Source of the DNA: Caballeronia glathei
GTDB lineage: Bacteria; Pseudomonadota; Gammaproteobacteria; Burkholderiales; Burkholderiaceae
Direction: 5' to 3'
Length of the DNA stretch: 64,000 bases
NCBI RefSeq assembly: GCF_000698595.1
Contig: NZ_JFHC01000006.1
Coordinates: 114,977-178,976, forward strand
Shown in pieces: positions 17,720 through 25,966 of this stretch. The position numbers were made by a program, and so were the translations under genes. The notes beneath the pieces are model-generated. The model saw nothing but the letters and a program-made list of their open reading frames with translations. It did not search any database and was not told the DNA's origin. Positions within the stretch are counted from its first letter, which is position 1; every line of letters begins with the position of its first letter.

Positions 17720-18004
17720 CTAACGATTATCGACCCGTTTGAGAAACGGGCGGATGTCCACAGTGCGCCAGATTCCGGCCTCGTTGAAGGGATCGCTGCT
17801 GTTGAACCGCATCACCTCGGCGATATCGTCGGCTTCATACAGGAAGAAGCTGCCGATCATCGTCTGCTGGTCGCCCGCAAGCAGGGGTCCCGACATGATC
17901 GTCCTGATGGGCGCCTTCGCCAGATAGGCCTTGTGAGCCTCGTAGTGGGCGAGGCGTCGTTCGACCATGTTGTCGTGGTCCAGACAGTAGACAGTGAAAT
18001 GCAT
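17720..18004 (-). CDS. YciI-family protein (TftG-like)
   Basis: A 94-residue ferredoxin-fold YciI protein (FTVYCLDHDNMVERRLAHYEAHKAYL, SGPLLAGDQQTMIGSFFLYEA, SDPFNEAGIW). The His of YEAHKAYL and a following acidic residue correspond to the dyad proposed for the family. TftG of Burkholderia AC1100, a dehydrochlorinase acting on chlorohydroxyquinol, belongs to this family and is also encoded next to hydroxyquinol dioxygenase. Here it may remove a leaving group (water or halide) from a hydroxyquinol precursor. ATG 18004 has GGAG 6 bp upstream and gives the canonical N-terminus. Confidence 0.82.
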   Translation of the reverse strand: MHFTVYCLDHDNMVERRLAHYEAHKAYLAKAPIRTIMSGPLLAGDQQTMIGSFFLYEADDIAEVMRFNSSDPFNEAGIWRTVDIRPFLKRVDNR

Positions 18005-18067
18005 GGAAAACTCCGGAGAAGTTGAATGTTTTCGAACGGGACGCTGGATGTTCGGCTGCTTCGGCAT

Positions 18068-18973
18068 TCACCGCTCGATGCCCGCAGCCGCTTCCACCGC
18101 GCGCACGATTGAAAAGAAGTCCAGTTCGGCGCCGTCGCCGCTCGCGTAGCGGGCGAACTGCTCGCGCACGAGCGAGGCGGCGGCCATCGGCACGCCGGCG
18201 GCATGACCGGCGTCGACGACGAGCGACATGTCCTTGAGCATCTGCCGCGACGAGAAGGCCGGCGAGAAGTCACGTTGCTTGAGCGGCTCGAGCTTGTACT
18301 TGACGAGCGGCGACGCAGCGACGCTGTCGCCGATCACCGTCAGCATCTCGACCCAGTCGAGACCGCCTTTTTTCCCGAGCGTGAGCGCCTCCGCGAGCAG
18401 CACGGCCGTCGAACCGACCAGGTGGTTGATGGCGAGCTTCAGATAGCGCGCCTCTTGGTCCGCCCCCACGTAGTACTGGCGGGCGGAGAACGCCTCGAAT
18501 ACCGGCCGCGCACGCTCGAATGCGGCCTTCGGGCCGGAGGCGAACACCGTCAGTTGCGCCTTTTCCGCGAGCACCGTACTGCCCGACACCGGCGCCGCGA
18601 TGAAGCCCACCGGGCGAGCCTGCGCTGCATCGCGCACGGTTTCCGAAACCGCGGGTGAAACCGTGCTCATGTCGATGTACACGGCGCCATCGCGTGCGTT
18701 CGCGATCACCCCTTGCGCTCCGAGCGCGACTGTGCGCAACGCCGCGTCGTCGGAAATGATCGAGAAGATGAGCTGCGTCGAAGCGGCGAGGCCGGCGATA
18801 TCCGCCGACGCGCGCGCGCCGAGGCGAGCGAGTGCTTCCGCGCGTGTCGGGTCGACGTCGTACACGGTGACGTCGAATCCCGCCTTGAGCAGATTCCCGA
18901 CGATGGGCATGCCCATCTTGCCGAGACCGATCCAGCCGATGGCCGGCTTTTTCTGCGTACCTGTTTCAGTCAT
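18068..18973 (-). CDS. 3-hydroxyisobutyrate dehydrogenase-family NAD(P) oxidoreductase
   Basis: A 301-residue beta-hydroxyacid dehydrogenase. The Rossmann motif is IGWIGLGKMGMPIVGNLLKAG (residues 12-32); the substrate loop is APVSGSTVLAEKAQLTVFASG, and the catalytic Lys lies in YLKLAINHLVG. Family members oxidise 3-hydroxyisobutyrate, tartronate semialdehyde, 6-phosphogluconate-like or other beta-hydroxyacids. Substrate cannot be assigned. It lies between the Zn-alcohol dehydrogenase (26-bp gap) and the YciI gene (63 bp) within the importer/hydroxyquinol operon, so it probably acts on an intermediate before or after ring cleavage. Confidence 0.87.
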   Translation of the reverse strand: MTETGTQKKPAIGWIGLGKMGMPIVGNLLKAGFDVTVYDVDPTRAEALARLGARASADIAGLAASTQLIFSIISDDAALRTVALGAQGVIANARDGAVYIDMSTVSPAVSETVRDAAQARPVGFIAAPVSGSTVLAEKAQLTVFASGPKAAFERARPVFEAFSARQYYVGADQEARYLKLAINHLVGSTAVLLAEALTLGKKGGLDWVEMLTVIGDSVAASPLVKYKLEPLKQRDFSPAFSSRQMLKDMSLVVDAGHAAGVPMAAASLVREQFARYASGDGAELDFFSIVRAVEAAAGIER

Positions 18974-18999
18974 GCGAATCTCCAGCGCCGTGTTTCGCG

Positions 19000-20070
19000 C
19001 TATCGTGCTTGAGGGTTGATCAGAATCTTCATCTTGTCGCTGCCTTTGTCGCTCAAGACATCGAAGCCCTTGGCCACGACGTCGTCCGCATCGATCAGAT
19101 CGTGAATGAGCTTCTCGACCGGAAATTTTCCGTTCGCGATCATGCCGATGATGCGCGGCCAGATCGTCACCGGATAGCACCACGTTCCCTCGATGCGAAT
19201 GTCCTTCAATGACCATTGCATCGGATCGACGCTCGCGCCGCCCACATGCAGGCCCGCCTGCACGACGGCGCCCGCGGAGCGCACGGCGTCCACGCATGCA
19301 TTCAATGCATGCTGGTTGCCCGCGCATTCGATCGCGACGTCCACGCCCACGCCTTCGGTCAGGTCGCGGATCTTCTGCGGCAGTTCGCCATCGGACGGAT
19401 CGAATATCTGCGACGCCACGCCGAAGCCGGCCATCTTCGCGGCGCGCGCGGGGTTCGGGTCGCTCACGTAGATCTTCGACGCACCGGCCGCATGGCAGGC
19501 GAGAGCGGCCAGCACGCCGATCGGGCCCGCGCCCGTGATCAGCACGCTCGATCCGACCGTGACGCCGCCGCGATCCACCGCATAGAGCGCGACGGCGGCC
19601 GGCTCGATGAGCGCGCCCTGCTTGTCGCTCACGGTGTCCGGCAGCTTGTTGGCGTGATAGTCGTTGAGCACGGTGTACTCGGCCATGCCGCCGCCGTCCC
19701 AGCTCAGGCCGACGCATCCCATCTTCGTGCAAAGGTGGCGCAGGCCGCGCAGGCAGTAGTAGCACTCGCCGCATGACGCGAGCGGCATCACCGAAATGCG
19801 GTCGCCGGGCCGCACGTTCTTCACGTCCTTGCCGACCTCGAGCACTTCTGCGCTGAACTCGTGGCCGAGCACCTGCGGCGCCTTCGCGCCGGTCAGCGCG
19901 TGCGGCTCGGTCGGCACGACGATCGGACCGGCCTGGTACTCGTGCAGGTCGGTGCCGCATATGCCGCACCACATCGGCTTCACGATCATCTGGCTTGCAC
20001 CCATGTTGCTCGGGTCTGGCACGTTCTCGACGCGAATGTCGTGTGCGCAATGAAAACGGACTGCTCGCAT
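19000..20070 (-). CDS. Zinc-dependent medium-chain alcohol/polyol dehydrogenase
   Basis: A 356-residue MDR-family dehydrogenase resembling 2,3-butanediol and sorbitol/threonine dehydrogenases. Catalytic zinc ligands lie in MWCGICGTDLHEY and LGHEFS; a structural zinc site has four Cys in CGECYYCLRGLRHLC. The coenzyme domain carries VLITGAGPIGVLAALACHAAGA, and SDPNPARAAKMA suggests NAD rather than NADP. ATG 20070 has GAGGAAA upstream. Its place directly after the CUT2 importer genes suggests it oxidises the imported polyol or cyclitol. An alternative is a downstream alcohol intermediate. Confidence 0.9.
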   Translation of the reverse strand: MRAVRFHCAHDIRVENVPDPSNMGASQMIVKPMWCGICGTDLHEYQAGPIVVPTEPHALTGAKAPQVLGHEFSAEVLEVGKDVKNVRPGDRISVMPLASCGECYYCLRGLRHLCTKMGCVGLSWDGGGMAEYTVLNDYHANKLPDTVSDKQGALIEPAAVALYAVDRGGVTVGSSVLITGAGPIGVLAALACHAAGASKIYVSDPNPARAAKMAGFGVASQIFDPSDGELPQKIRDLTEGVGVDVAIECAGNQHALNACVDAVRSAGAVVQAGLHVGGASVDPMQWSLKDIRIEGTWCYPVTIWPRIIGMIANGKFPVEKLIHDLIDADDVVAKGFDVLSDKGSDKMKILINPQAR

Positions 20071-20139
20071 GTCTTTCCTCCTGTTTGCGTGGACGCCCCT
20101 GAATGCGGGCATCGTTCCCTGGTGTTCTCTTCTGTTTGT

Positions 20140-21111
20140 TCAGCGCAGTCTTCGCGCCACGTAACACGCCGACGCGCCGATGATGATCACCCCCTTCACG
20201 ATGATCTGCGCCTGCACCGGCAGGCCGATCAGGAGGACGATGTTGAACACGATCACGAGGATCGCGGCACCCGCGAGGCCGCCGGGCAGCGAGCCGCGCC
20301 CGCCCGAAAGCGCGAGCCCGCCCATCACGGCCGCGACGATCGAATCGAGTTCGAAGCCGCGTCCCACCCAGTTGTCGACGATGCCCACGTAGCCCGACAG
20401 CGCAAGCCCGGCGAGGCCCGCGAGCAGCGCACTGATCACGTAGCAGACGATGCGCACCGCATCCGGGCTCACGCCCACGAGCCGCGCCGCTTCAGGATTG
20501 CCGCCGACCATGTAGACGCGCCGTCCGAACGTCGAGAGATGAAGCAGCACGCCGAACACGAGCGCACACGCAACCAGCATCAGCACGCAGACAGGCACGC
20601 GGCCGATCGCGCCCGTGCCCATCGCGTGAAAGAGCGGCGGCACGTTGCCCGAGGGTGCGCCCTGCGTGTACGCGAAACGCATGCCCTGAAGCACGACGGC
20701 CGTGGCGAACGTCGCGAGAAACGGCGACACCTGGCGCTTCGTGACGAGCAGCCCGTTCAACAGGCCGGCGCACAGGCACATGACGAACGTCACGCCGAAT
20801 ATCGCGGGCGCGGACGCATCGGTTGCGTCGAACGCGGTCGCGATCACGGCGGCCGTCGCCATGACCGAGGCGACCGACAGATCGAGCCCGCCCACGAGGA
20901 TCACGAACACCTGCCCGATCACCACGATGCCGAGCGGCGCGAACTGCACGAGCATGTTGACGACGTTGTCCGATCGCAGGAACGTCGGCGAGGAGATGCC
21001 CGATATCGCCACCAGCGCCACGAAGAAGAGGTAGATGCCGTAGCGTCGCGCGATCTCCATCGAGAGGTATCGCGTGAAGGGAGCACGCGCTTTCGTTGCG
21101 ATCGAATTCAT
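20140..21111 (-). CDS. CUT2 sugar ABC transporter permease (second of pair)
   Basis: A 323-residue RbsC-like permease with about nine membrane segments. Family motifs include LGIVVIGQVFVILVGGLDLSVASVM, the GGNPEAARLVGV loop and VMGGLALSGGRGSLPGGL. It overlaps the preceding permease gene by 4 bp. Two different permease genes in one CUT2 operon imply a heterodimeric channel, as in some rhizobial and AI-2-type importers. Substrate is unknown. Confidence 0.91.
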   Translation of the reverse strand: MNSIATKARAPFTRYLSMEIARRYGIYLFFVALVAISGISSPTFLRSDNVVNMLVQFAPLGIVVIGQVFVILVGGLDLSVASVMATAAVIATAFDATDASAPAIFGVTFVMCLCAGLLNGLLVTKRQVSPFLATFATAVVLQGMRFAYTQGAPSGNVPPLFHAMGTGAIGRVPVCVLMLVACALVFGVLLHLSTFGRRVYMVGGNPEAARLVGVSPDAVRIVCYVISALLAGLAGLALSGYVGIVDNWVGRGFELDSIVAAVMGGLALSGGRGSLPGGLAGAAILVIVFNIVLLIGLPVQAQIIVKGVIIIGASACYVARRLR

Positions 21112-22079
21112 GCGGCCCTCCGCTTCTGTTGCATGTTCACCGACACCGCGACGATGATCGCCGCGCCCTGAACCACGAGTTGATAGTGCGAGGGGATGCC
21201 CGCGAAGTTGATCAGGTTGTTCAAGAGACTCAGCAGATAGACGCCGATCAGCGTGCCGATCACCCCCCCGCGCCCGCCCGTCAGGACCGTGCCGCCGACC
21301 ACCACCGGCGTGATCGACGCAAGCGTGTAGTTCACGCCGAGATAGGGCTGGCCCGAGCCGAACTGCGCGGCGAGATACACGCCGGTCAGGCCCGCGCACA
21401 ACGCGCTGAAGACATACACGAACAGGATGACGCGTGCCCTCGGAATGGCCGTGAGCGTCGCGGCCTGCTCGTCGTCGCCGACCATGTACACATAGCGGCC
21501 AAGCCGTGCGCGGCGCATGAAGAACGAGACGGCGAAGTAGAGCGCGACGACGACCGTCGCCGTGACGGGAATGCCGGCATAGCGCCCGTAGGCGAGGGCG
21601 TCGAAGCCGTCGGGCACACTGCCCGCGGGGCCGGTCGAGTAGTAGAGGATCGCGCCCTGGAGCAGCGCGCCCATGCCGAGCGTGACGATCAGCGGGTGAA
21701 CGCGCAGCCACAGGATCAGCACGCCGTTGAGCAGTCCCACCGCGACCGATAGAACCAGCACCGCCGCGATCGCCGTGCTCCATCCGCCGTAGGCGTTGTC
21801 CGCGAGGCCGGACGTCAGCGTGGCCGCCACGCTGATGAGCGACCCCACTGAGAGGTCGATGCCGCCCGTGAGAATGGCGAGCGTCTGGCCGAGCGCGACG
21901 AGGGCGAGCCCCGTCGCCTGCTGATGCACGTTGAGCAGATTCGGCAGGGTGGCGAACCGGTCGCTGACGCAGGCGCCTGCGATGAGCAGGACGACGAGCA
22001 GTGCGCCCACGACGCAGGCGGCGCCGTTCGGCACGACGTGATGCCTGATCAGGTTGCTGCTGCTAGTTGACGAGAGCAT
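21108..22079 (-). CDS. CUT2 sugar ABC transporter permease (first of pair)
   Basis: A 323-residue RbsC-like permease. Seen: LALVALGQTLAILTGGIDLSVGSL, ILWLRVHPLIVTLGMGALLQG, a divergent central loop YMVGDDEQAATLTAIP where most family members have GGNPEAA, and VVVGGTVLTGGRGGVIGTL. The altered loop suggests it is specialised relative to its partner. Its start lies 17 bp inside the end of the ATPase gene and its end overlaps the second permease, so all four transport genes are coupled. Confidence 0.91.
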   Translation of the reverse strand: MLSSTSSSNLIRHHVVPNGAACVVGALLVVLLIAGACVSDRFATLPNLLNVHQQATGLALVALGQTLAILTGGIDLSVGSLISVAATLTSGLADNAYGGWSTAIAAVLVLSVAVGLLNGVLILWLRVHPLIVTLGMGALLQGAILYYSTGPAGSVPDGFDALAYGRYAGIPVTATVVVALYFAVSFFMRRARLGRYVYMVGDDEQAATLTAIPRARVILFVYVFSALCAGLTGVYLAAQFGSGQPYLGVNYTLASITPVVVGGTVLTGGRGGVIGTLIGVYLLSLLNNLINFAGIPSHYQLVVQGAAIIVAVSVNMQQKRRAA

Positions 22080-23607
22080 GTCCGCCTCCTTCAGGCTGCA
22101 CGTGCGAAGCGGTCGCGAGCCGCATGATGTCGTGCTCGGTCAGCCGCCGGCCGGTGAGCTCGCCGCTGATGCGCCCCTCGCGCATGACGAGCACGCGGTC
22201 CGACATGCCGATCACTTCCTGCAATTCGGAGCTGATCATCAGGATGCCGAGGCCGCGTTCCGTCAGTTGCCGCATGACGCGATAGATCTCGGCTTTCGCT
22301 CCGACGTCGACGCCGCGCGTGGGTTCGTCGAGGATGAGCACGCTCCTGCATACGCGCACCCAGCGGCTGATCAGGACCTTCTGCTGATTGCCGCCCGAGA
22401 GCGTCGCGACGCTCCCCGCGGGGCGCGCGCCCGCGATGCCGTATTCCCTGATCGACGCCGCTGCGGCCTCGCGCTCCGCACGTGAACGGAGCAGGCCGAA
22501 ACGGGAGAACCGGTCGAGCGTCGTCGCGCTCACGTTTTGCGCGACGTTCAGGTACATGAGCAGCCCCTGCGACTTGCGGTCCTCGGTGACGAAGCCGAGC
22601 CCGAGGCGCATGGCGGCGGCCGGCGTCATGCGCGTGCGGCGCACGCCGGCGACTTCGATCGTGCCGTGCGACGTGCGCATCGCGCCGAAGATGCCCGAGG
22701 CCAGTTCCGTGCGGCCCGAGCCGACCATGCCCGCGATGCCGACGATCTCGCCCGCGCGCACGGTGAGCGATGCGTCGAACACGCGGTTGCCCACGTTCAG
22801 CTTGTCCACGCCGAGCAGCACGGCCGCATCGTCGGGAATGGCGGGCTTGGGCGGATAGATCTCCTTCATCTCGCGCCCGACCATCATCCTGACGAGACCC
22901 TCGCGCGTGGTCGCGCTCACCGCCTGCGTCGCGATCCTGCGGCCGTCCTTCATCACGGTGACGCGGTCGCAAAGCGCGAAGATCTCTTCGAGCCTGTGCG
23001 AGATGTAGATGATCGCGACACCCTTCGCACGCAGCACGCGAAGCCGCTCGAAGAGCAACTGCACTTCCTTTCCCGCGATCACGGCGGTCGGTTCGTCGAG
23101 CACGAGCACGCGGGTGTCGCCCGCCATCGCCTTCGCGATCTCGACCATCTGCTGATCGGCGACGGAGAGGTGCCTCACGCGCTCGCGCGGGTCGATCCGG
23201 ACACCCAGTTCGTCGAGCAGGTTCGTTGCCTGCCGGTTCATCGCGCGTTGATCGATGATGCCGACGCGCGTGCGCGGCTCGGCGCCCGCGAAGATGTTTT
23301 CAGCGACCGTCGATTGCGGGAACAGCACGAGTTCCTGATAGATGACATGTATGCCGCGCCGCTTCGCGTGGGCGGCTGAATGCCACTGCACCGGCTCGCC
23401 TTCGAAGCGGATCTCGCCTTCGTCAGGGACGTACGCGCCGGCCATCACCTTCATGAGCGTCGACTTGCCCGCGCCGTTTTCTCCGACGAGCGCGTGGATC
23501 TCGCCCGCCCGCACGCCGAACGAGACGGCATCGAGGCTCTTCACGCCGGGAAAGCGCTTCGTCACGTTGACGACTTCGATCCTGTCGACGATATGCTGAT
23601 CGCTCAT
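22063..23607 (-). CDS. CUT2 sugar ABC transporter ATPase (double ABC domain)
   Basis: A 514-residue RbsA-type ATPase. The N-terminal domain has Walker [13 protein letters not shown] and Walker B VLVLDEPTAVIAGKE. The C-terminal domain has the expected degenerate GMVGSGRTE, signature [14 protein letters not shown] and Walker [16 protein letters not shown]. It starts inside the last codons of the binding-protein gene (4-bp overlap). It is a paralogue of the ATPase at 7347-8891 but differs clearly in sequence, so the two importers are separate systems rather than a recent duplication. Confidence 0.93.
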   Translation of the reverse strand: MSDQHIVDRIEVVNVTKRFPGVKSLDAVSFGVRAGEIHALVGENGAGKSTLMKVMAGAYVPDEGEIRFEGEPVQWHSAAHAKRRGIHVIYQELVLFPQSTVAENIFAGAEPRTRVGIIDQRAMNRQATNLLDELGVRIDPRERVRHLSVADQQMVEIAKAMAGDTRVLVLDEPTAVIAGKEVQLLFERLRVLRAKGVAIIYISHRLEEIFALCDRVTVMKDGRRIATQAVSATTREGLVRMMVGREMKEIYPPKPAIPDDAAVLLGVDKLNVGNRVFDASLTVRAGEIVGIAGMVGSGRTELASGIFGAMRTSHGTIEVAGVRRTRMTPAAAMRLGLGFVTEDRKSQGLLMYLNVAQNVSATTLDRFSRFGLLRSRAEREAAAASIREYGIAGARPAGSVATLSGGNQQKVLISRWVRVCRSVLILDEPTRGVDVGAKAEIYRVMRQLTERGLGILMISSELQEVIGMSDRVLVMREGRISGELTGRRLTEHDIMRLATASHVQPEGGGHALVN

Positions 23608-24758
23608 TTCTCCCCCGGCAGCTTGACCTTGAACGTCGACGGGCTGTAGCCCGGCCCCATGCCGCCGTCGATGATTTCATCGGGCGGGCCCTTGGCGTCC
23701 ACGATCTGATCGACGTACTGATCCGGATGCGGGACCGATGCTGTTTCGTCGCCGCGCGTGAGCGCGATCTGCGGGCTGATTTCGTAGATCTTCGGCAACG
23801 GCTGGCCGTCGAGAATCTTCAGCGCGACTTCGAGCGACGTGCGTCCCATCGAGGGCGGATAGCCGATTTCGAGCATCGGAATCCGGTACTTCAGCGCAAG
23901 CTGCAGCGGTCCGTTCAGGTCGGCGGTGGTGTGCGGGGGAATCTCGCCGGCCTTGAATCCCGCGGCGACGAAGGCGTCGATGGACCCGGCCACCGGCAGG
24001 CCGTGCGCGCACCACACCGCGTTGATCGTGTGCCCGTACTTCGCGATCATCGCCTGCATCTGCTGCTTGGCCTTGACCGGGCTCCAGTCCGAATAGACGG
24101 TGTCGAGCACCTTGATGCCCGGATACTGCGAGAACACCTGGCGCGCGGCGGTCTCACGGTCGGCGCTCACGCTCGAACCGGCCTGGCCCGCCAGCATGAT
24201 GACATTGCCCTTGCCGTGCAGCTTCTCGACGATCCATTGCGCCCACACGCGGCCCATCATTGCATCGGAGCCGGTCACGAACGACACGAAGTTGTCGGAT
24301 GAAATGCGCCTGTCGACCATGACGACCGGAATGCCCTGCTTCATCGCGCGGGTCACGACGGGATCGAGCGCCTTCTGCGTGTTCGCGCTCACGATCAGCA
24401 GGTCGACGCCGCGCGACACGAGGTCCTGAATGTCGGCGGCCTGCTTCGCGTCGTCCATGTTGCCGTTCGTGATGATCAGTTGCCTGATCACGTCCGGATG
24501 CTCCGATGCGGCCTTCATCAGCGAGTGCTGCATCACGACGCGCCAGCTGTCGCCGAGGCCCGCATTCGCAAAGCCGATCACGTACGGCGGTTTCTTCTTG
24601 AACCTGGCCGTATCGGAGAAGGGAATCTGCACCGCGGGATTGAAGAGGAACGTGCGCGGCGCGCCGCTGTAGTCCGCATGTGCGTTGATCGCGGGCAGAA
24701 ACAACGCCGCCGCGACAGCGAAGCCGCTTGCACGGATGAAGCGAATCAGGCGATGCAT
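23604..24758 (-). CDS. CUT2-type periplasmic substrate-binding protein, first gene of catabolic operon
   Basis: A 384-residue periplasmic binding protein, longer than the usual 310-330. A signal peptide (MHRLIRFIRASGFAVAAALF, ending near NAHA) precedes two lobes with PYVIGFANAGLGDSWRVVMQ, IQDLVSRGVDLLIVSAN, GIPVVMVDRRIS and a long C-terminal extension after KILDGQPLP. ATG 24758 is preferred because GGAGA lies 6 bp upstream; an ATG at 24770 lacks this. It heads the ten-gene operon reaching 14588. The ligand is unknown; the downstream genes suggest a polyhydroxylated ring or glycoside rather than a common sugar. Confidence 0.88.
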   Translation of the reverse strand: MHRLIRFIRASGFAVAAALFLPAINAHADYSGAPRTFLFNPAVQIPFSDTARFKKKPPYVIGFANAGLGDSWRVVMQHSLMKAASEHPDVIRQLIITNGNMDDAKQAADIQDLVSRGVDLLIVSANTQKALDPVVTRAMKQGIPVVMVDRRISSDNFVSFVTGSDAMMGRVWAQWIVEKLHGKGNVIMLAGQAGSSVSADRETAARQVFSQYPGIKVLDTVYSDWSPVKAKQQMQAMIAKYGHTINAVWCAHGLPVAGSIDAFVAAGFKAGEIPPHTTADLNGPLQLALKYRIPMLEIGYPPSMGRTSLEVALKILDGQPLPKIYEISPQIALTRGDETASVPHPDQYVDQIVDAKGPPDEIIDGGMGPGYSPSTFKVKLPGEK

Positions 24759-24818
24759 GTATGTCTCCATGAAGGTATTGTTCTCGTCGATCCGCGCGCG
24801 CCTGTCCACGCGCCTCGT

Positions 24819-24834
24819 TGCACGTTTTCGTGCA
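24819..24834. promoter_or_regulatory. 16-bp inverted repeat in operon leader
   Basis: TGCACG-TTTT-CGTGCA lies 61-76 bp upstream of the binding-protein start codon, within the promoter/leader region of the operon. It could be an operator or a short RNA hairpin. No candidate protein is assigned. Confidence 0.35.
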
Positions 24835-24941
24835 GGCGTTTATTCGGATCGCGATCTATAATCGGGCGGTGCCGTCGCATGACAGCGAGCGTCTGGACGA
24901 CGGATCAAATGTGGCATGAACGGAGCGGGGCATCTAGCAAT

Positions 24942-24961
24942 TGCCATTACTAGTAATGGCA
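24942..24961. promoter_or_regulatory. 20-bp perfect palindrome upstream of HTH regulator
   Basis: TGCCATTACTAGTAATGGCA is a perfect 20-bp palindrome 30 bp upstream of the HTH regulator start codon, between it and the divergent operon. A TATAAT lies upstream at 24857-24862 on the plus strand. An autoregulatory operator, possibly shared with the divergent catabolic operon, is the simplest reading. Confidence 0.6.
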
Positions 24962-24991
24962 GTAACAGGGAAGTGCGAGGAGGCGCGAAGA

Positions 24992-25912
24992 ATGGACAAG
25001 CAGCAGAGGCTGGACGAACTGGCTGATTTCTTGCGAACGCGCCGCGCGCGCCTTCGTCCTGAAGACATCGACTTTCCCGCGGGCAGCCGCAGGAAAACCC
25101 CGGGGCTGCGACGCGAGGAAGTCGCGGAGCGCGCGGGCATCAGCGTCACCTGGTACGCATGGCTCGAACAGGGGCGCGAAGTCAACGTATCTTTCAAGAC
25201 TGTCGAAAGCCTTGCGAACGCGCTGAATCTTTCGCCGCATGAACGGACCCATCTGTTCGAGCTTGCCAACCATTACACGCCGCCCGGTCCCTATCCGATC
25301 GCGCAGAACGTGACCGACACCGTCCGGCGCATGCTCGATCAGCTGGGCAACATGCCGGCGTATGTCGTGGATGGAAACTGGAACTACGTGACATGGAACG
25401 AAGCGGCCGTGAAGGTGTTCACGGACTTTCGCAAGATGCCCGCGGGGCGCTGCAATCTGCTCTGGTTCACGTTTCAGCATGAGGGCGCGCGATCGCTCTT
25501 TCGCGGCTGGGATGCGTACGCGAAGTGCGTGCTTGCGCAGTTTCGCGGCGACTACATCCTTCGTCCTTCGGGAGAGGTGTTCCTGCGCGATCTGGTTGAA
25601 GAGCTGGCTGACACCGATGCGGATTTCTGCCGCTGGTGGGCCGAGCACGAAGTGCTCAAGCGCAGCGACTGGCGCAAGGTGATCGAGCATCCTGTTGCCG
25701 GGGTGCTCGAACTCGATGCGCTTTCGCTGGAGGTTCCCGACGCGCCCGGCATGCGGATCATGATCTACACGCCCGCGCCGTCGACGGACACGGCGCAGCG
25801 CATCGACGCGCTGATGAAGAGTTCGCGAACGGCGGCGAAGCCGTTCGAGGCGGCATCGGTGCTGGAGACGTTTCGAAATCCGCGGGCATCGGCGGCAGGG
25901 AAGGGCGCGTAG
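24992..25912 (+). CDS. XRE-type HTH regulator with MmyB-like ligand-binding domain
   Basis: A 306-residue regulator. Residues 8-85 form a helix-turn-helix domain of the kind RRARLRPEDIDFPAGSRR, TPGLRREEVAERAGISVTWY, LEQGREVNVSFKTVESLANAL. Residues 100-270 match the MmyB-like ligand-binding domain (PAYVVDGNWNYVTWNEAAVKVF, NLLWFTF, ADFCRWWAEHEV). Actinobacterial and proteobacterial members usually control a neighbouring oxidoreductase gene and bind a hydrophobic ligand. ATG 24992 has GGAGG upstream. It is divergent from the ten-gene operon and is its best candidate regulator. Confidence 0.87.
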   Translation: MDKQQRLDELADFLRTRRARLRPEDIDFPAGSRRKTPGLRREEVAERAGISVTWYAWLEQGREVNVSFKTVESLANALNLSPHERTHLFELANHYTPPGPYPIAQNVTDTVRRMLDQLGNMPAYVVDGNWNYVTWNEAAVKVFTDFRKMPAGRCNLLWFTFQHEGARSLFRGWDAYAKCVLAQFRGDYILRPSGEVFLRDLVEELADTDADFCRWWAEHEVLKRSDWRKVIEHPVAGVLELDALSLEVPDAPGMRIMIYTPAPSTDTAQRIDALMKSSRTAAKPFEAASVLETFRNPRASAAGKGA

Positions 25913-25966
25913 GCTTGACGGCGGGCAGTGCAATGCCCGCGTAACGATCGGCGTTTCCGGCGGCAG

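Noticed and set aside
18974..20167. In-frame upstream extension of the beta-hydroxyacid dehydrogenase to about 699 residues
   Set aside because: The added part is an Arg-rich shadow of the Zn-alcohol dehydrogenase gene in another frame; the enzyme's normal start is at 18973.
7347..23607. Recent duplication of the two CUT2 importers
   Set aside because: Their ATPases and permeases share only family motifs, gene order and permease number differ, and their regulators are of different families.
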